DNA from: Artocarpus heterophyllus
Lineage: Eukaryota; Streptophyta; Magnoliopsida; Rosales; Moraceae
NCBI GenBank assembly: GCA_025403435.1
Contig: CM046345.1
Span: 13,211,930 to 13,275,929, forward strand
Direction: 5' to 3'
DNA length: 64,000 bases
Below, one piece after another: positions 46,684 to 58,860 of this stretch. Within the stretch, counting starts at the first letter, position 1. Each line of letters starts with the position of its first letter. The notes beneath the pieces were generated by a model. It ran no database searches. It was given only the letters and a program-made list of their open reading frames with translations, and was not told the origin of the DNA. The translations under genes were made by a program, and so were the position numbers.

Positions 46684-48110
46684 ATCTATTAAGACCCAAA
46701 CCATCAATTAAAACCAATTGCAGTGGAAAAATCAACTTAGTAGTTGGAATTGATGGTTGCTACACTATAAAAAGTGTCGATCTTGAGCATTATCACACAC
46801 ATTAAGTCCTTCCAAAGCATTTTTTTGCGTTGTAACAGAGAGTTGAGTTTACATGCAAAAAAGAGACTTTAATTGAATGATCAAGTTGTTGTGTCATTGA
46901 TTAAAACATTTAATTCGTTTGTTGTTGAGGATGGGGGTTGTGAGGATTTAACTTTTGGTGAAAAGGATGGTAGGAATTATATTGCAAAGGCAAGACAATT
47001 AAGACTTGGGATTGGAGATATTAAGACTATTTCAAGAATCTTATAGTATTGAGATATTCAAGAAATTTCAAGAAGAATTGAGAGGATTGTTTTACTGCAA
47101 TGTTTGTTTTGTTCAGGTTGTAGGATCGATTTCAACATTTCAAGTGGAGGAAAAAGTGATGGCAAAAGATTGCAATTCTAGGAGGTTGAAGGTTTTGAAG
47201 TTCTTTATAATAAAATTGGATGTGATGTTTGTTGCATTTGTTGCTTATTTGAATCTAAAGGAAGTTTATGCAGACATGCGGTCGCTGTCCTTATTGATCG
47301 TTGTGTTGAAAAAATTCCATCATACCCTGTTTGGCATTAATTAGTTCTAACCACTTTTCAATTAAGAATAGTGTAACGCTATCACATATTATAGTAAAAG
47401 TAAAAAGTTGCTACAGTGTAAAGCTCTCATATGCTACAGTATTTACAGTTCTAACCAATGATTCTAACTGTAAAGCTCTCACATGCTCAAGTATTTACAG
47501 TGTTTAAAGTTGCTACAATTCCATCATAGCCTGTTTGACATTAATTAGTTCTAACCAATTTTTCGGTTAAGAATAGTATAAAGCTTTCACATACTACAGT
47601 AAAAGTAAAAAAATTACTACAGTGTAAAGCTCTCATATGCTACAATATTTATAGTTCTAACCAATAATTTTAACCACTACGCTAAATACCCTAAATTTGG
47701 TGGAGAAAAGATATTAAACGAAAGTACACTTGTGTAAAATGATCTTATGATGTTCCCTCCACTAGTGCACAAACTGAATGGTACAACAAGCTTCAAAAGA
47801 AAGCCGATGAAGTCATAGAAGTTGCAATTGATTCTACTGAGAAGTGTGAAATATTATCAAGAATTTTAGATGAGGGAAAATAATACTTTTTGAAAAAAAA
47901 AAATTCATGTGAGAAATCATTGCAAGAGCCTATCATGAGATCATTGCAAGAAGATGACAATCTTCAAGGGCAAAAAAATCCAGAAAAGAGGTTGCTAAGT
48001 CCAGTGAAAGTTCGAACGAAGGGTCATCCTCCATCAAAACACAAAGAATCCAATATAGACAACATAATACAGAAGCATAAAAAATATATATATATCTTTA
48101 TGATTTTTTT
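46684..48110 (+). pseudogene. FAR1-related (FHY3/FAR1 family) pseudogene
   Basis: Three parts of a FAR1-related sequence are visible. At 46690-46803, RPKPSIKTNCSGKINL and DGCYTIKSVDLEHYHTH match the end of the FAR1 zinc-binding domain. At 46925-47030 comes GGCEDLTFGEKDGRNYIAKA. At 47040-47325 comes FKKFQEELRGL, then in another frame CCICCLFESKGSLCRHAVAV, a SWIM zinc finger (CxC, CxH). At 47700-48060 the tail includes SAQTEWYNKLQKKADEV and SPVKVRTKGHPPSKHK. The MULE-transposase-like centre is missing between about 47030 and 47045, stops and frameshifts occur, and a duplicated MITE (47329-47686) cuts the SWIM-proximal part. Family members are transcription factors derived from Mutator-like transposases, so this could be a dead gene or a dead transposon copy. 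Confidence 0.82.
47329..47686. mobile_element. MITE insertion with internal duplication
   Basis: TACCCT flanks both sides (47323-47328 and 47687-47692), and the FAR1-related reading resumes right after it. The interior shows the GTTTGGCATTAATTAG end and CTCTCATATGCTACAGT phrases of the family at 3440. A 205-bp tandem duplication (47315 and 47520) includes both MITE and a few bases of host sequence (TTCCATCAT), so it happened after insertion. Confidence 0.65.
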
Positions 48111-49731
48111 AAGCAATTATATTTGTTTCAAGTAATTTCTAAATGAGATTATTTTTTATTTATTTTATTTTCTTCATAGTACCAGACATTTGAAGAAGAA
48201 AATTATCATATCTTGAAGAGGGAAAACTCTAAGAAGAGGGGGGCAAAATCATTCACACCTTATTCTTTTAAGTTAGCCATAGTAGCTAATATAATTTGTG
48301 TGTATAGTATTAAATTATGAGAGAACATTTTCATATAGGAAACCACTAGAGATATTCCTACTGTAGCTGTGGAAAATAATATCTGTCTAGTTGCTCTAAC
48401 CACATTGGATGTGATGAATTAACAGGGAAGACAAGAGAGCCATATGCTAAAGTTTGTTTTGATGTATTGGTCTTAAGACAATGATTTGTATGGCATGCTT
48501 GTACACATCAATTTTTTTTTTTTAGGCAAGTTATCCTCATCACTGGAGCATTCATTTAAGCAAAAGATTAGTATAACACCAACATCAGGTACTTGGATTT
48601 TTTTTTTTTTTTAGTTGGCTTTAAATGCACTTGTATGAGTATGTTACTTGTGTCTTTGTAATAGTAGTGATTGACTTGAGTAATCATAGCTTTTCTTATT
48701 TGTTTTGCAGGTAAGCAGCACATGATAATGCAAACAAGTAGTGCTTAACACATGTATTTTGATATACAAATATATGAAGTTGTAGAGATCCTCTTGCAAA
48801 TAGAAAGAATACGTTTTATATAGTTTTTTTAGTATGGTTATACAACGAAGTAAGGCTTTAATTGTATTAAGTTTATTAGTCCAATCTTGTTTTCTATAAC
48901 GTTTGGACAAATTATATAGGCACAGATGTACTAAGCTTAAATCTAATGAACTTTTATCCCTTGTAATCCACATATCAAACTCCTTTGATTTGGGAAATTT
49001 TTGGTAAAGATCTTCCTTCTACAATAACATTGTGTAAAAAGTAAATGGGTTCTGTGAAATTGCTTTTTTTAGTTTTTTTTTTTTTTTTTTTGAAATAATA
49101 TAAATCACATTATGTGATATAAAGAAAGAAGGAGCACTTGCCATTTTATTGGAAAAAAAAAAAAAAAAAAAACCCACTTAAATTTGGGCTCGGGCCTCGG
49201 CAAATACCCACTTATAATTTTAAACAGTTGTCAAGCGTAGCAATGCTCCCATATGCCAGAGAAATATAACCTTTTATCCAAAAATCGCCTAACACCTCTG
49301 AACGGATTGGATTATTATTGAGCTTGGCCCAATTTTGGAAGTACAAATTGCTTGCTCCTGAGGCAGCTATGGGCCTCATTTGAGAATAAAAATGCTGAAC
49401 ATTAGTGTAAGAGCACGGAAGAAACTGATGTAGGACTAATCCTGATTTTTGAATGCAATTGATAATTACTAAGATCAGCCCAACATATGAGATGGTTTCC
49501 TTTCAAACAAAAAGTCGCAACATATCAAGATTTAGAACTTTAGAGAAAAATGCAATAAACTTCTTGTTCACTTTTTAATGAGACAAAATCAGTATTCATA
49601 GATATCAACTCGAGAAAAATTAAGGTACATCATGTATGTCTTTCCCATCCAAACGTGCTGGTGATCGTTTAAAAACAGAATAATTGAGCAAATATAAAAA
49701 ATATATAAATATTTTTAACATAAGCTCCATA
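48111..49731. other. Intergenic sequence downstream of the PMI2/PMI15-like gene
   Basis: A/T-rich. Holds T runs (48512-48524, 48598-48612, 49074-49092) and an A run (49154-49172). No gene is recognised; the minus ORF at 48644-48973 has no family motif. The 3' untranslated region of the minus-strand gene should lie in the last few hundred bases. Confidence 0.5.
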
Positions 49732-51941
49732 CTAGAATTTCATGTTGAGTATCTTATACAGTGGTTGATAGTATGTTACTTGTGGCTTGTTATCTGTAGG
49801 CATGCTTGATTCTTTTGGGGCAGATACCTCTTTGGTTAATTCTTTTGGGGCAGATACCTCTTTGGGTGCAGCAAGAGCAGCTTTTTTCTTTTGTCCTTCC
49901 TCCCTCCACTTCCTCAGTTGATCCTCTATTGCTGTTTTCGCTCTCTCCGCCATTTCAGCCCGGCAAATCGCCTGCTCTGCTCGGTTCCTGAACTCCGCAA
50001 CTTTAGCCGTTGCAGCATCCAACTCCTTCCTCAAACTTTCCAAGTCATTCTTGTTTTCATGTGCTGTTAACTGGCTCGAATCTTCGGTCACTGATTTGGG
50101 AATTCGCTTGATCAAGGACTCATCTTCCGCAAGTGAAATAGTCATATTGACATTGTTGTCATGTTTTGTCTCTTCAGCTTCTGTATTCTGCTCCTCAATT
50201 TCAGGTGCATCTAGTTCATTTTCCTTATCTGCTGCTTGTTTCAACCTTTGGTTTTCTTGCTTTGCACTTTCTGCTTCTACTGCTAGCTCCTGAACCGTGA
50301 GATACAACCCGGTTTTAACACTCTCGGCTCTTGCTTCAGCTGCCTCCGCAGCCACAACCTTTGACCTCCCTCTGTGAAGCTCGGACTTCAGCAATGCTAT
50401 CTCAACCTGAGCTTCTGTTTCCCTTCTTCTCATCTCATCAACTTCGGTCTTCGCCTCTTGTAAATCCCCAGTAAGCATTTCGACATCAGCCATCAAGTGA
50501 CTCGCCAATTCATTCGCATTTTTCAACTCGAGTTTCACCTCAATCACTTCCATTTTGAATGCCTCAATCAAGACTTCTTGGCTAGAGCTCTTCCTGTCCT
50601 TGAATTCCAACTCCTCCTGAAGCAGCTTCAAATCAGTGAAAGCGTCAACAGCAGATCCTTCGGAGATACTCAGCCGTTCATTTGCCTCCTTAAGTTGCAA
50701 TTGAAGTTCATCAACAAATAAGGAATTGGAAAGAAGCTGATTCTCCAATTCCTTCATCATTTCCATTTCTCTTTTCATATCTTCTAGCCTCTCTTCTGTT
50801 TCAACTAAAGCCTTTTTAGCTACCTCAATCTCAGCATCTTTCTCAGACAAAACTGAAAACTTCTCTTTCTCTGCTTCAATAGCAGCATCCTTCGCCACAA
50901 GAATAGCATCATCGAGCTCCGAAATTCGCTTCACAAGATCTTCACACTTTAAGCTTTTTACATCCATATCTACTTCCAATGTTTCTACCATTTTCAAGGC
51001 TTTAAGTTCTGAATCTTTAGCCGCACCAATTTCTGTTTCCTTGCAAAGAAGCTCTCCGTTTGCAGCCTCTAACTCATGCAGAACTTGCGAAAGCTGCTCA
51101 CGAATATTTGCTGTTTCGGACAATTGATCAGCCATGTCTTTTATCTCGGATTCAAGTTCTTCTATCCGAGTTCTCGCTCCTCTACATTCTTCTTCATATC
51201 TGTCCCTCTCAGTCTCAATATTCTTCATCAAAGTGGAAAGTTCATCCACTGTCTTCTGTGATTGTTCCAGCTTAAGAAGTGCATGCATGTAAGCAGCCTC
51301 CTTTGCTTCTAGTTGCACCTTGTAGTTTGCCAAATCCTCAAGTACACTCTCAAGCTCCCTCTCTTTCTCATCCTACAGTTAGGGAAGAAAATCACCTTTT
51401 TTTTTTTTATTTAGAATCTTCATGTTGCAAATACATGTAAATATGAACCTGATTGAAATATATGTATATACAAATATATTATAATTTCATGGATCACCCT
51501 AAAATTAGACATAGGTGTTCATCAAAAGTCGTTCTAAGATTCAATTTAATTGGACCAAATTGCATAAAGCACAATAATCTTATATTATAACAACTCAAAA
51601 TTATGCTTTTGTAAATCTATAAAAGGATTTGAATTCGTCTAAATTTCCATTAGATTTCTAAGCAGTAAGCATAAAACTTCTGTTTTTGAGTAATTAATTA
51701 TGTATCAAGTCTATGTGACATATCTACTTTGATAACTACATCTCATACCACAAACTTGAAATGAAACACAAAAATGTAAACTCCCGGGAAAACTTGAGAA
51801 TTGGATAGATTTTAAAGATTTTGCAAGCAGATCTCTTACATCGCTGCCGGCAGACCGGTTTTTCCTCTGATCACCTTTCTCACCAAACAAGGAGAGAGCA
51901 GTCTGTACTGATTCAATTGGTTTGGTATCAATTTCACCCAT
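49732..51941 (-). CDS. WEB family coiled-coil protein, PMI2/PMI15-like
   Basis: Two exons on the minus strand: 51941-51840 (34 codons, MGEIDTKPIESVQTALSLFG) and 51372-49732 (547 codons with stop). Donor GTAAGA after GAT and acceptor CTGTAG before GATGAGAAAG are both consensus and in phase 0. The 580-residue product is close in length to Arabidopsis PMI15 and PMI2. Nearly all of it is predicted coiled coil (heptad-rich, K/E/L/A), with LANYKVQLEAKEAAYMHALL near residues 48-67 and the C-terminal ILNMKF typical of the family. WEB/PMI proteins are cytosolic factors that keep up the speed of blue-light chloroplast relocation through short actin filaments. A 30-bp direct duplication (49809-49868) doubles KEVSAPKE near the C terminus. 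The start is supported by family-like residues right after the ATG; an upstream in-frame extension exists but is hydrophobic and unlike the family. Confidence 0.9.
49809..49868 (-). repeat. 30-bp in-frame tandem duplication in the coding region
   Basis: Two adjacent copies, each with ATTCTTTTGGGGCAGATACC, differ slightly at the end and keep the frame, adding ten residues in the proline-bearing tail after the coiled coil. Confidence 0.85.
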
Positions 51942-52192
51942 ATTTCTCAACCAACCAAATTTCCTGGTAAAAATAAGACTAACAAAGAAAATAACAAAAG
52001 TTGACAATAAATATTGTGTGTACTTAAGAAACCCTTTTTGTTCCAAGTCTTTAAGAACCATCAAGGCTGTATGTTCTTTGCAAGTACATTTAAGTGGTAC
52101 AAAAATTAGCACAAAATGAAAGGAAAATGAAATGGATGTAAGCTTAGTTTGACTCTCATAGACATCAATACAATATTAAAAAAATTATGAGT

Positions 52193-52224
<32 letters not shown>

Positions 52225-53579
52225 CGGATATTAGGATCCATAGAATATGTATTTTGCAAAAAACTATGAAGTAGATTTGCATAGAACTAATCATTGTTTT
52301 TGGAAGGTTTTCTTTGTGTTTACCGTTTGGAGGACACTACAAGGTTTTGCATGTTGGTTGTCTACAACCATTTGAGCGGCTGAGCCTGGATAAATCAATC
52401 AAAACGTTAATTCTAATACTTGGGATTTGTGAGTTTTTTTTTTAATTTTATTCTAGAACATGCAAGGTTTGTATTGAACTGAAATTCTGAAACGATGGTG
52501 CTAACAATGCATGATCTTCGCGGACTGTATCTATCCGCTGCCAAAAAACTACAGTTGAAAAGATTTTAAATTAGAAGACATGATTTATTAGTTTTTTTCT
52601 TTTAAATCTCAGATTGAATTTAATCTTATCATGAAAACTATTTGTAGAAAGTTCTAAATTAAATTAAGCTAATCAAGAATAAACCTAAGCATAAAAGCAT
52701 ACAACCGCTAACCAATAAAATTCTAACTATCTTTAGAATATTCCACATTTAAAATAAACCAAGAATCCAAATTTTAACTTATAATTTAAAACGAGTTACC
52801 GCACAGCAATCGACAAACCAGTATAACTAGAATTTAAACACATCTCTAGAATTATTCCACCAAACTTGAAGAAAAATATTAGAATAATTTAAATTAAATT
52901 ACTCTCTTTTGGACCCAAAAGACAACGAAATTTCATGTGTAAAATTTGACATATGTAGCTTTAAAACCCTAAACAAGAGACTTGCATATATAGTCTATGT
53001 CAGTGAACAAGTATGTACAAGGACTAGCATCTAAAAATCATGAAAGGGCGTATTCATCTCTGTGTAACAATGCACACTCGCAGACAAGTAATATCAAATA
53101 TTGAGAGAGAACAACAATTCTCACTTATATTGAATTTATAGACTCATTTGAGCATTACTTTGGTATTGTTTGCAATCAGAATAAAGTAGAATCTAGTTAA
53201 TTGTACTTAAGGGATGCCAATGGCATGGGGATGCCAATGGCATGGGGCCAGGGAATGATTTCCCGTCCTCATCCCCACTCAAAGATAGCTGGGGCAGGAT
53301 CAACTTCCCCATTTGTGGGCCTTCCATAGCCATGGTGTTTCTGATCTTTTTTTTTTTTTTTTTCCTTCTTTTGAAAGGTATTCCCAATTTAATATAACAA
53401 ACGTTTCAAAATTATAGCAAGTTAAAAAAATAAAATAAAAGTAAAGTAAAGTAGAAATTCACTATAAATTTAAACCAAAATCAAAGGTTACATAAAATAA
53501 ACCAAATCCTACAAATAAAATTTTAGTAATAGAGCCACAAAAGGCTTCAATATCAAATACAATAATTAACACATTATGT
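51942..53579. other. Upstream region of the PMI2/PMI15-like gene and intergenic sequence
   Basis: Probably includes the promoter and 5' untranslated region on the minus strand, but no clear TATA box could be chosen. A GA/CT microsatellite spans 52189-52225. The short direct repeat GGGATGCCAATGGCATGG occurs twice at about 53212-53245. Confidence 0.45.
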
Positions 53580-54080
53580 AATGGTCCGTACCTCTACTTA
53601 ATATGATATTGTTCATTTTGGGCTTAAATCATCATAGTTTTACTCTTAGGTTTTATCCCAAAAGACCTTATACCTTAGGAGGTAATGTCCTTACTTTTGA
53701 ACTATTACTCATGACCATTCCCGGTGATGTAAGACTACACAACCCACACTTTATTGACCCCTTTCGCCTCAAGGGAATTGTAGTTGTCACAATCACCCTA
53801 CTTTTAGGGGTCCAACATCCTTGTTGGCCACACTTCCAGCTAGACCAAAGCTTTGACGCAATCTGTAATGACCTACGCCTCCATTTGGTATGATATTGTT
53901 TGCATTGGGCCTAAACCTCATGGTTTTGCTCTTGAGTTTTATCACAAATGGCCTCATACTATTATGAGGTGGTGTCCTTGCTTATTAATTTTACTCATAA
54001 CCATTCCCAAGCAATGTAGAACTACACAACCCATTATTTCTTGACTCTTTCTGCCTCAAGAGAATTTTGGCTGTCACATA
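53580..54080 (+). repeat. Two tandem diverged copies of a dispersed repeat
   Basis: Copy 1 (53580-53860) and copy 2 (53862-54080) share TATGATATTGTT, a following (CA/CG)TTTTGGGC segment, CATAGTTTTACTCTTAGGTT against CATGGTTTTGCTCTTGAGTT, and ACTCATGACCATTCCC against ACTCATAACCATTCCC. Repeats containing GGGCCTAAACC plus GGCCTCATACC are common around eudicot genes. The ORF at 53603-53893 runs through the repeat and is not a gene. Confidence 0.65.
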
Positions 54081-57000
54081 TAATTAGCTAAAAGAAATTT
54101 TAAAACATCAAAACATAAATGATGAACGCTCCTTTGTGATAGTTTATGCTAGGGTTAAGTAGTTTAGTAAGATATAAGACATTATCATTTGAATTAATTA
54201 GATTACCAAAAGACTGATAAGTAGTTGGTACTTTTTCTTCTTTTTTTTTTTCCTTTAAGTAAAAAAGAAATAATTACGTTTAAAAGTGTATATTATATAC
54301 CAAGCTACGGCAACCAATATGGTCACCCAAGTATACAAAGCTAAGTTTATCCATTAGATTTTAAAGACCTTTAACTAGACATCGTATGGTGAATAAAAAA
54401 TAATTAATGATTAGAAAATAGTCGGGATATTATATGATAATAAATAAAGCTTTATGAGCTGATTTAAGGAATTGATTATGTAATGATTAAAAACTATTAG
54501 GAAACCTAATTATTAATTAATATGGAAAAGAAAACAATTCTGGGATAATCCAGCCATAAGAAATAATCCCAACAGTAGATAATTAGGACTACATGCCAAC
54601 TATTGATCAATTGGCGAAAGTTTGAAGACTATGCTTTAACTATGGAATTCAAGTAAACACAAACCTTATTTTAAAATAATAATAATAATAATAAAGTTTT
54701 GACCACGTCTATGAAATGTATGCTTGCGTATGTTTCATGAACGATTAATGTTACCGATTGCATTCCCATGTATTATAAAAGGTATTTTGCCACATGGACA
54801 TATATGCATGCGCATGTAACAAGGTAAATGGAAATATAAAAGTTAAGTGTCGTACCAACCTCAATCAAGCTGGGTCTCATGAACGATATAAGTTAAGGCC
54901 TTGGGTACTGTTAGAGGATCGTCGGGCTTCCGATTGATCGCATGCCTATTTTGACCGGCCCCTAAAACATGATAAACATAATTGGTTTACGTATTTGGTC
55001 ACAAATTATTCATTTATATTGCTTTGTGAGATTCCACGTTTGTAGTTGTTAAGCAAAAGTTCATCATGTTTGTGGATATTATAAGAAGCCCTATTAAAAA
55101 TAAGCTACTTATGTAACTAATTTGTTTAAACTTAATTTGTTAATCTAATCTTACTTGATTTTATGACCATAAATCTACTAAAGCCTGTTTGATAAAATAG
55201 AAAGAGAAAGAACAAAGGAGAAGCTATAATCTTTGTTCTCTTGGTGTTTATTGTAAATATTTTTAGAGTAAATTTTATATAAACTGCTGTTTACTACAAA
55301 CATTTTCAAAACCTATTATTACTTCAATAAGTTTAGAAAAAAGTATTATTTACTACAATTTCTCAAGTAAGAAATTTACAGAAGTAACTACTACTTTTAT
55401 AACCTTAAATCAAAATCTGTCCATTTTTACGTTAGGCAAAAATATATCTACGTAATAGAATTGTCCGTTATTGCATTTTCTCTTTCATTTTCAATTTTTG
55501 AAACTTTCACTTTCTAGCATTTTCTGAATTTTTATTGTTTTTTATTTCCTTTTTGTTGTTTGATTTTCTTGCTCGTTTGCTCTCTTGGCTGACTTGCTTT
55601 GAATCAGGTTTTGCGTTTTAACTTTTTTTTTTTCCCTCCAACGATGCTTATGGCTATATTATTTGGATTTTTTTCTTTTTTTCTTTTTTTTTTTTTTGCC
55701 GTTTGATTTCCATTTCATTACTCTTTGTTGATGTTTGTTTTCCTCTTTTTCCCCCCTTGTTCTTTGATGCATGTGGTCTATTAATCTTTGCTTCATGTGG
55801 CTCTTCAGATGCAAGTGGTTTTGCTTCAGATGGATTTTTGGTTAATGTGTTTTCAGATGCAAAGAGGGTCTCTTTTTGTTTAGATATTATTGTATCGTGG
55901 ACTGGTCTTGTGTGTGATCTTATATTTTGTTAGGTTCTTCATATTTATAAATAAAATCGGTTTCCAATAATAATTTAGCAAATATGAGTTTAATCTCCAG
56001 GACAAAATTATTACATCGTTTGAATTTGTAACATCATAATGAAATTTTTTTTATTCAATCATGACTTTTTTTTCCCCTCTCATGATTCAATCATAGACAT
56101 TATGATAACAACAAATCGGTGATATATAGTTCCTCAAGGCCTTGAGGGGCTTAAGTTCCCCCTTCAACTTTTGCTTATTTACATTTATGTGTATTTGAAT
56201 CAAACTATAATATATAGCCCCCTCTAAAAAGTATATTTTATTTATTTCACCCCAAAAAAAGAAAACAATTACTTCCAATCCAAGGCAAATTAATATCTTT
56301 AAACATTGTTTGACAATATCTTTTCCCCCTCGATAATAGCTTGAATTATTTATTAAAGTCTTTTTTTTTCTCACAACAAAGTATTCATACATTTATTGTA
56401 ATAATGAAATAATGAACATATCATTATACATAAAGTTGAAAATCATCTAACAAGTCCTTAGAACTTATTTATTTATACGTAAACCCTCATAACTGTGGAC
56501 TGTGTCTGGAAATTAGCAGATCCAAACCCATTAAGCTGAAAATGATATACCGAACGTAATGTATATTTGAGGACTACATTACCGTAGTTCATCACCCTCT
56601 TTTAGTTAACAACTTTGAAGTATTTACCTAATATGGTGTGCATTTAAGAGGTTTTTAGCCCTATATATATTATTTTGACTTTCCCTGTTTTCTCATTTTT
56701 AACTGAGATCTTTAATGAAATTAATTTTATGATTTTTGAGTGTCATTTCCTGTTATTTTAAGTTTTAATTATTGATTTCAATTTAATTCAATAACAGGAT
56801 AAATTTTTTTTTTCAAATATACCTTTTACAAAAGTTTTAAACAATTCTCAAATTTTCCCCTGATGACAAAAGCTGGTTTATATATGACTGATTTTATTTT
56901 ATTTTTTGAAGGTTTATATATGACTGATTAAGATAATTATAAAGATGCAAAAAGGTTATGCTAACGCTGGAGATGCAATTAAAGCGAAATAAAAGGTTCA

Positions 57001-57489
57001 ATTATTTTGGAAGGTAAGAAGGACAAGGACAGCTCACCTTAACCACTCAAATAATACCTAAACCAATAGTATTTTAGCAATAATAGCATGTGCACCATGA
57101 CAGAAATTTTTTTTTTTTTTTTTTTTGCTGAAAAGGACTAAGGAATTTAGATCAATTGAAACTCTTGGCAGGCAGCCCATGCTCTCACCTTTTGTTTTTG
57201 ATATGTAAATAGAGATGACAACTTTTTTTAGAATGATAATGTGACCCTTCTGAAAATGTGTTGGTTATTTTACCAATGAAAATATTTTGTATGAAAAAAA
57301 ATAAAATTGTGTTTGAGTATATTTTTGAAAATATGCGTTCTTTACATCTAAAAAAATCATAATTTCATAAGGGGCCCTTGTCCTTGAAATGGAATAAGAA
57401 ATGGGAAGAAAGAAAATCTAAAAAGTATATGATATTCTTTTTTTCTTTATTTTTCTTTTTCTTTTTCTTTTTATTTTTTTTAAAAAAAA
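54081..57489. other. Intergenic sequence
   Basis: A/T-rich throughout. An AAT microsatellite lies at 54676-54695, and long T runs at 55622-55633, 55678-55697 and 57103-57126. The ORF at 55703-55933 is hydrophobic by T bias, and the minus ORF at 56087-56392 has no motif. No gene is supported. Confidence 0.5.
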
Positions 57490-58060
57490 TTTCTCTTTCA
57501 TTGCCAGTACTTGAGAAGGTGGTTTGATAGAGGCCAACAGAATATGGCGTCGGGGGAAGATGGAAGACGGTGGTGCAGTGGGCTAGCCCCTGGTGCTATG
57601 AATTGCCCTTTTGGTGGGTTTGGGTGCTTTCTGCTGGTGGTGCTCTCTCTTTGACGCTTCAAAACAGAGCCAGTCTTTAGGCTTTTGGGGTTGTTGTTGT
57701 GTCGCCGGTTGGGCTCTCTGATGGATGGAGCTGCTCTCTATGATTGTTTTCTTGTTTGATTTTTGTTTTGGTTTACATAGAATAATTGCGCACGAAGATC
57801 CTGCTGCATCTGGTGATGCAAAATAACACTTTTGTTGTAATGACGAATGTGGTCTCTCCACCTTTGGGATTAATGTGCTTGTCTTCTCTGCTTGTTATTG
57901 GCAGAAAGTTTATAGGTATCCAATTAGACTTAGTCTAAGTCGTGTTGTATGTACCCTTGACGAAGAGGGTTTTCTTTGATCGACTTGTCTTTTTCATCGA
58001 TTGTAGTAGTTTTTTAAAATGAGTCTTTGTTATGCTTTATTGTATGTAGCAAACAAGCTT
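57490..58060. other. GC-rich island with a short CC/GG hairpin
   Basis: A GC-rich half (57540-57740) followed by a T-rich half with GTGGTCTCTCCACC at about 57850 and TCGACTTGTC later. The plan resembles the poly(A)-tailed insertion at 9707 and the block at 39483. No poly(A) end or target duplication could be found, and the minus ORF at 57583-57861 is not a credible gene. Confidence 0.35.
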
Positions 58061-58444
58061 TTCCTATCTACATCTCGATACTTAAATTTAGACTCATATT
58101 TCATCTGTCCTTGTCCATGGATTCAATCAACATCTAGAATTAAATTACTTCACATTGGTGGTTTCATACGACAATGTTTATACTTGTTTTTTTTTTTTTA
58201 GGCATAAAGTTTATACTTGTTTTTAGTTTCAATGAACGTTCCCGTTTAAAAACAAACCACGATTAATATTACAAGAGCACAATAACGTGTATCGTCTTTT
58301 CATCATAGATCATCACAATCTAAGGAGATTTTCGTTTAAAAGCACAATCCAGGGAGATTTAACACCAAACTAAAAAAAGATTTTTCCATTAAAAAAACAC
58401 CTAAAATAGAATTCAGTAAAAAAAAATAAAAAAATAAAACCATG

Positions 58445-58468
<24 letters not shown>
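58445..58468. repeat. TA microsatellite
   Basis: Pure TA run followed by TG/TA units. Confidence 0.85.
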
Positions 58469-58477
<9 letters not shown>

Positions 58478-58622
58478 ATAAAACGGTGCCGCTCCTTATG
58501 GCCAATACTAAAATGGTTTAAAATTTAAATTTATCTCCTCGGCTTTTTTTTTTTTTTTGGAGTGGTGGGGGGGGGGAGGAGATGCGGGGCAGTGCTATCT
58601 TTGCATCACAACTCTTAAGTTG

Positions 58623-58631
58623 GCTATAAAC
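58623..58631 (+). promoter_or_regulatory. Possible TATA box of the DUF538 gene
   Basis: GCTATAAAC lies 230 bases before the start codon, which would leave a roughly 200-base 5' untranslated region containing a GA microsatellite (58669-58688). Not consensus-strength; one of several possibilities. Confidence 0.35.
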
Positions 58632-58668
58632 GTGAGTTGTCAATTTGCAAGACGAATCCATGTGTTGG

Positions 58669-58688
58669 AGAGAGAGAGAGAGAGAGAT
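58669..58688 (+). repeat. GA microsatellite in the probable 5' untranslated region
   Basis: About nine GA units. GA-rich tracts in plant 5' untranslated regions can bind BBR/BPC factors; function here is inference. Confidence 0.7.
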
Positions 58689-58860
58689 GGCTGGCTTTTG
58701 CTAAGGTGTTATAAGTTGTGTGGGTGGAAACAAAAATAGAAACTTCCTCTTTTCTTTTTTTCCTTCTTCTTATTCTGGTTTAGAGTGAGGAGTGAGAGAA
58801 CTCAGAGAGAAACAAAACAAAACAAAAAAACAAAAACAAAAACAAAAAAAAGAAAAAAAA

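Noticed and set aside
46214..46684. 156-codon phenylalanine-rich ORF
   Set aside because: It results from long T runs; there is no signal, membrane pattern or homologue that I recognise, and it is not in frame with the FAR1-related relic.
52189..52225. GA/CT array as a possible GAGA-type regulatory element of the PMI2/PMI15-like gene
   Set aside because: Simple microsatellite about 250 bases upstream of the start codon; no independent sign of function.
53603..54044. ORFs through the tandem repeat as a duplicated gene
   Set aside because: The reading frames are not conserved between the two copies and the sequence is a known kind of dispersed non-coding repeat.
54841..54960. Mixed-composition stretch as a possible small RNA gene
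   Set aside because: No promoter elements (USE or TATA), no box C/D or H/ACA pattern, and no clear stem could be made out by eye.
55703..55933. Hydrophobic 76-codon ORF, possible membrane peptide
   Set aside because: Hydrophobicity follows from TTT/CTT-rich sequence; no promoter, family or start context.
57583..57861. 92-codon minus ORF with glutamine and lysine runs
   Set aside because: It reads through the complement of a T/G-rich tract in a probable repeat; no motif.
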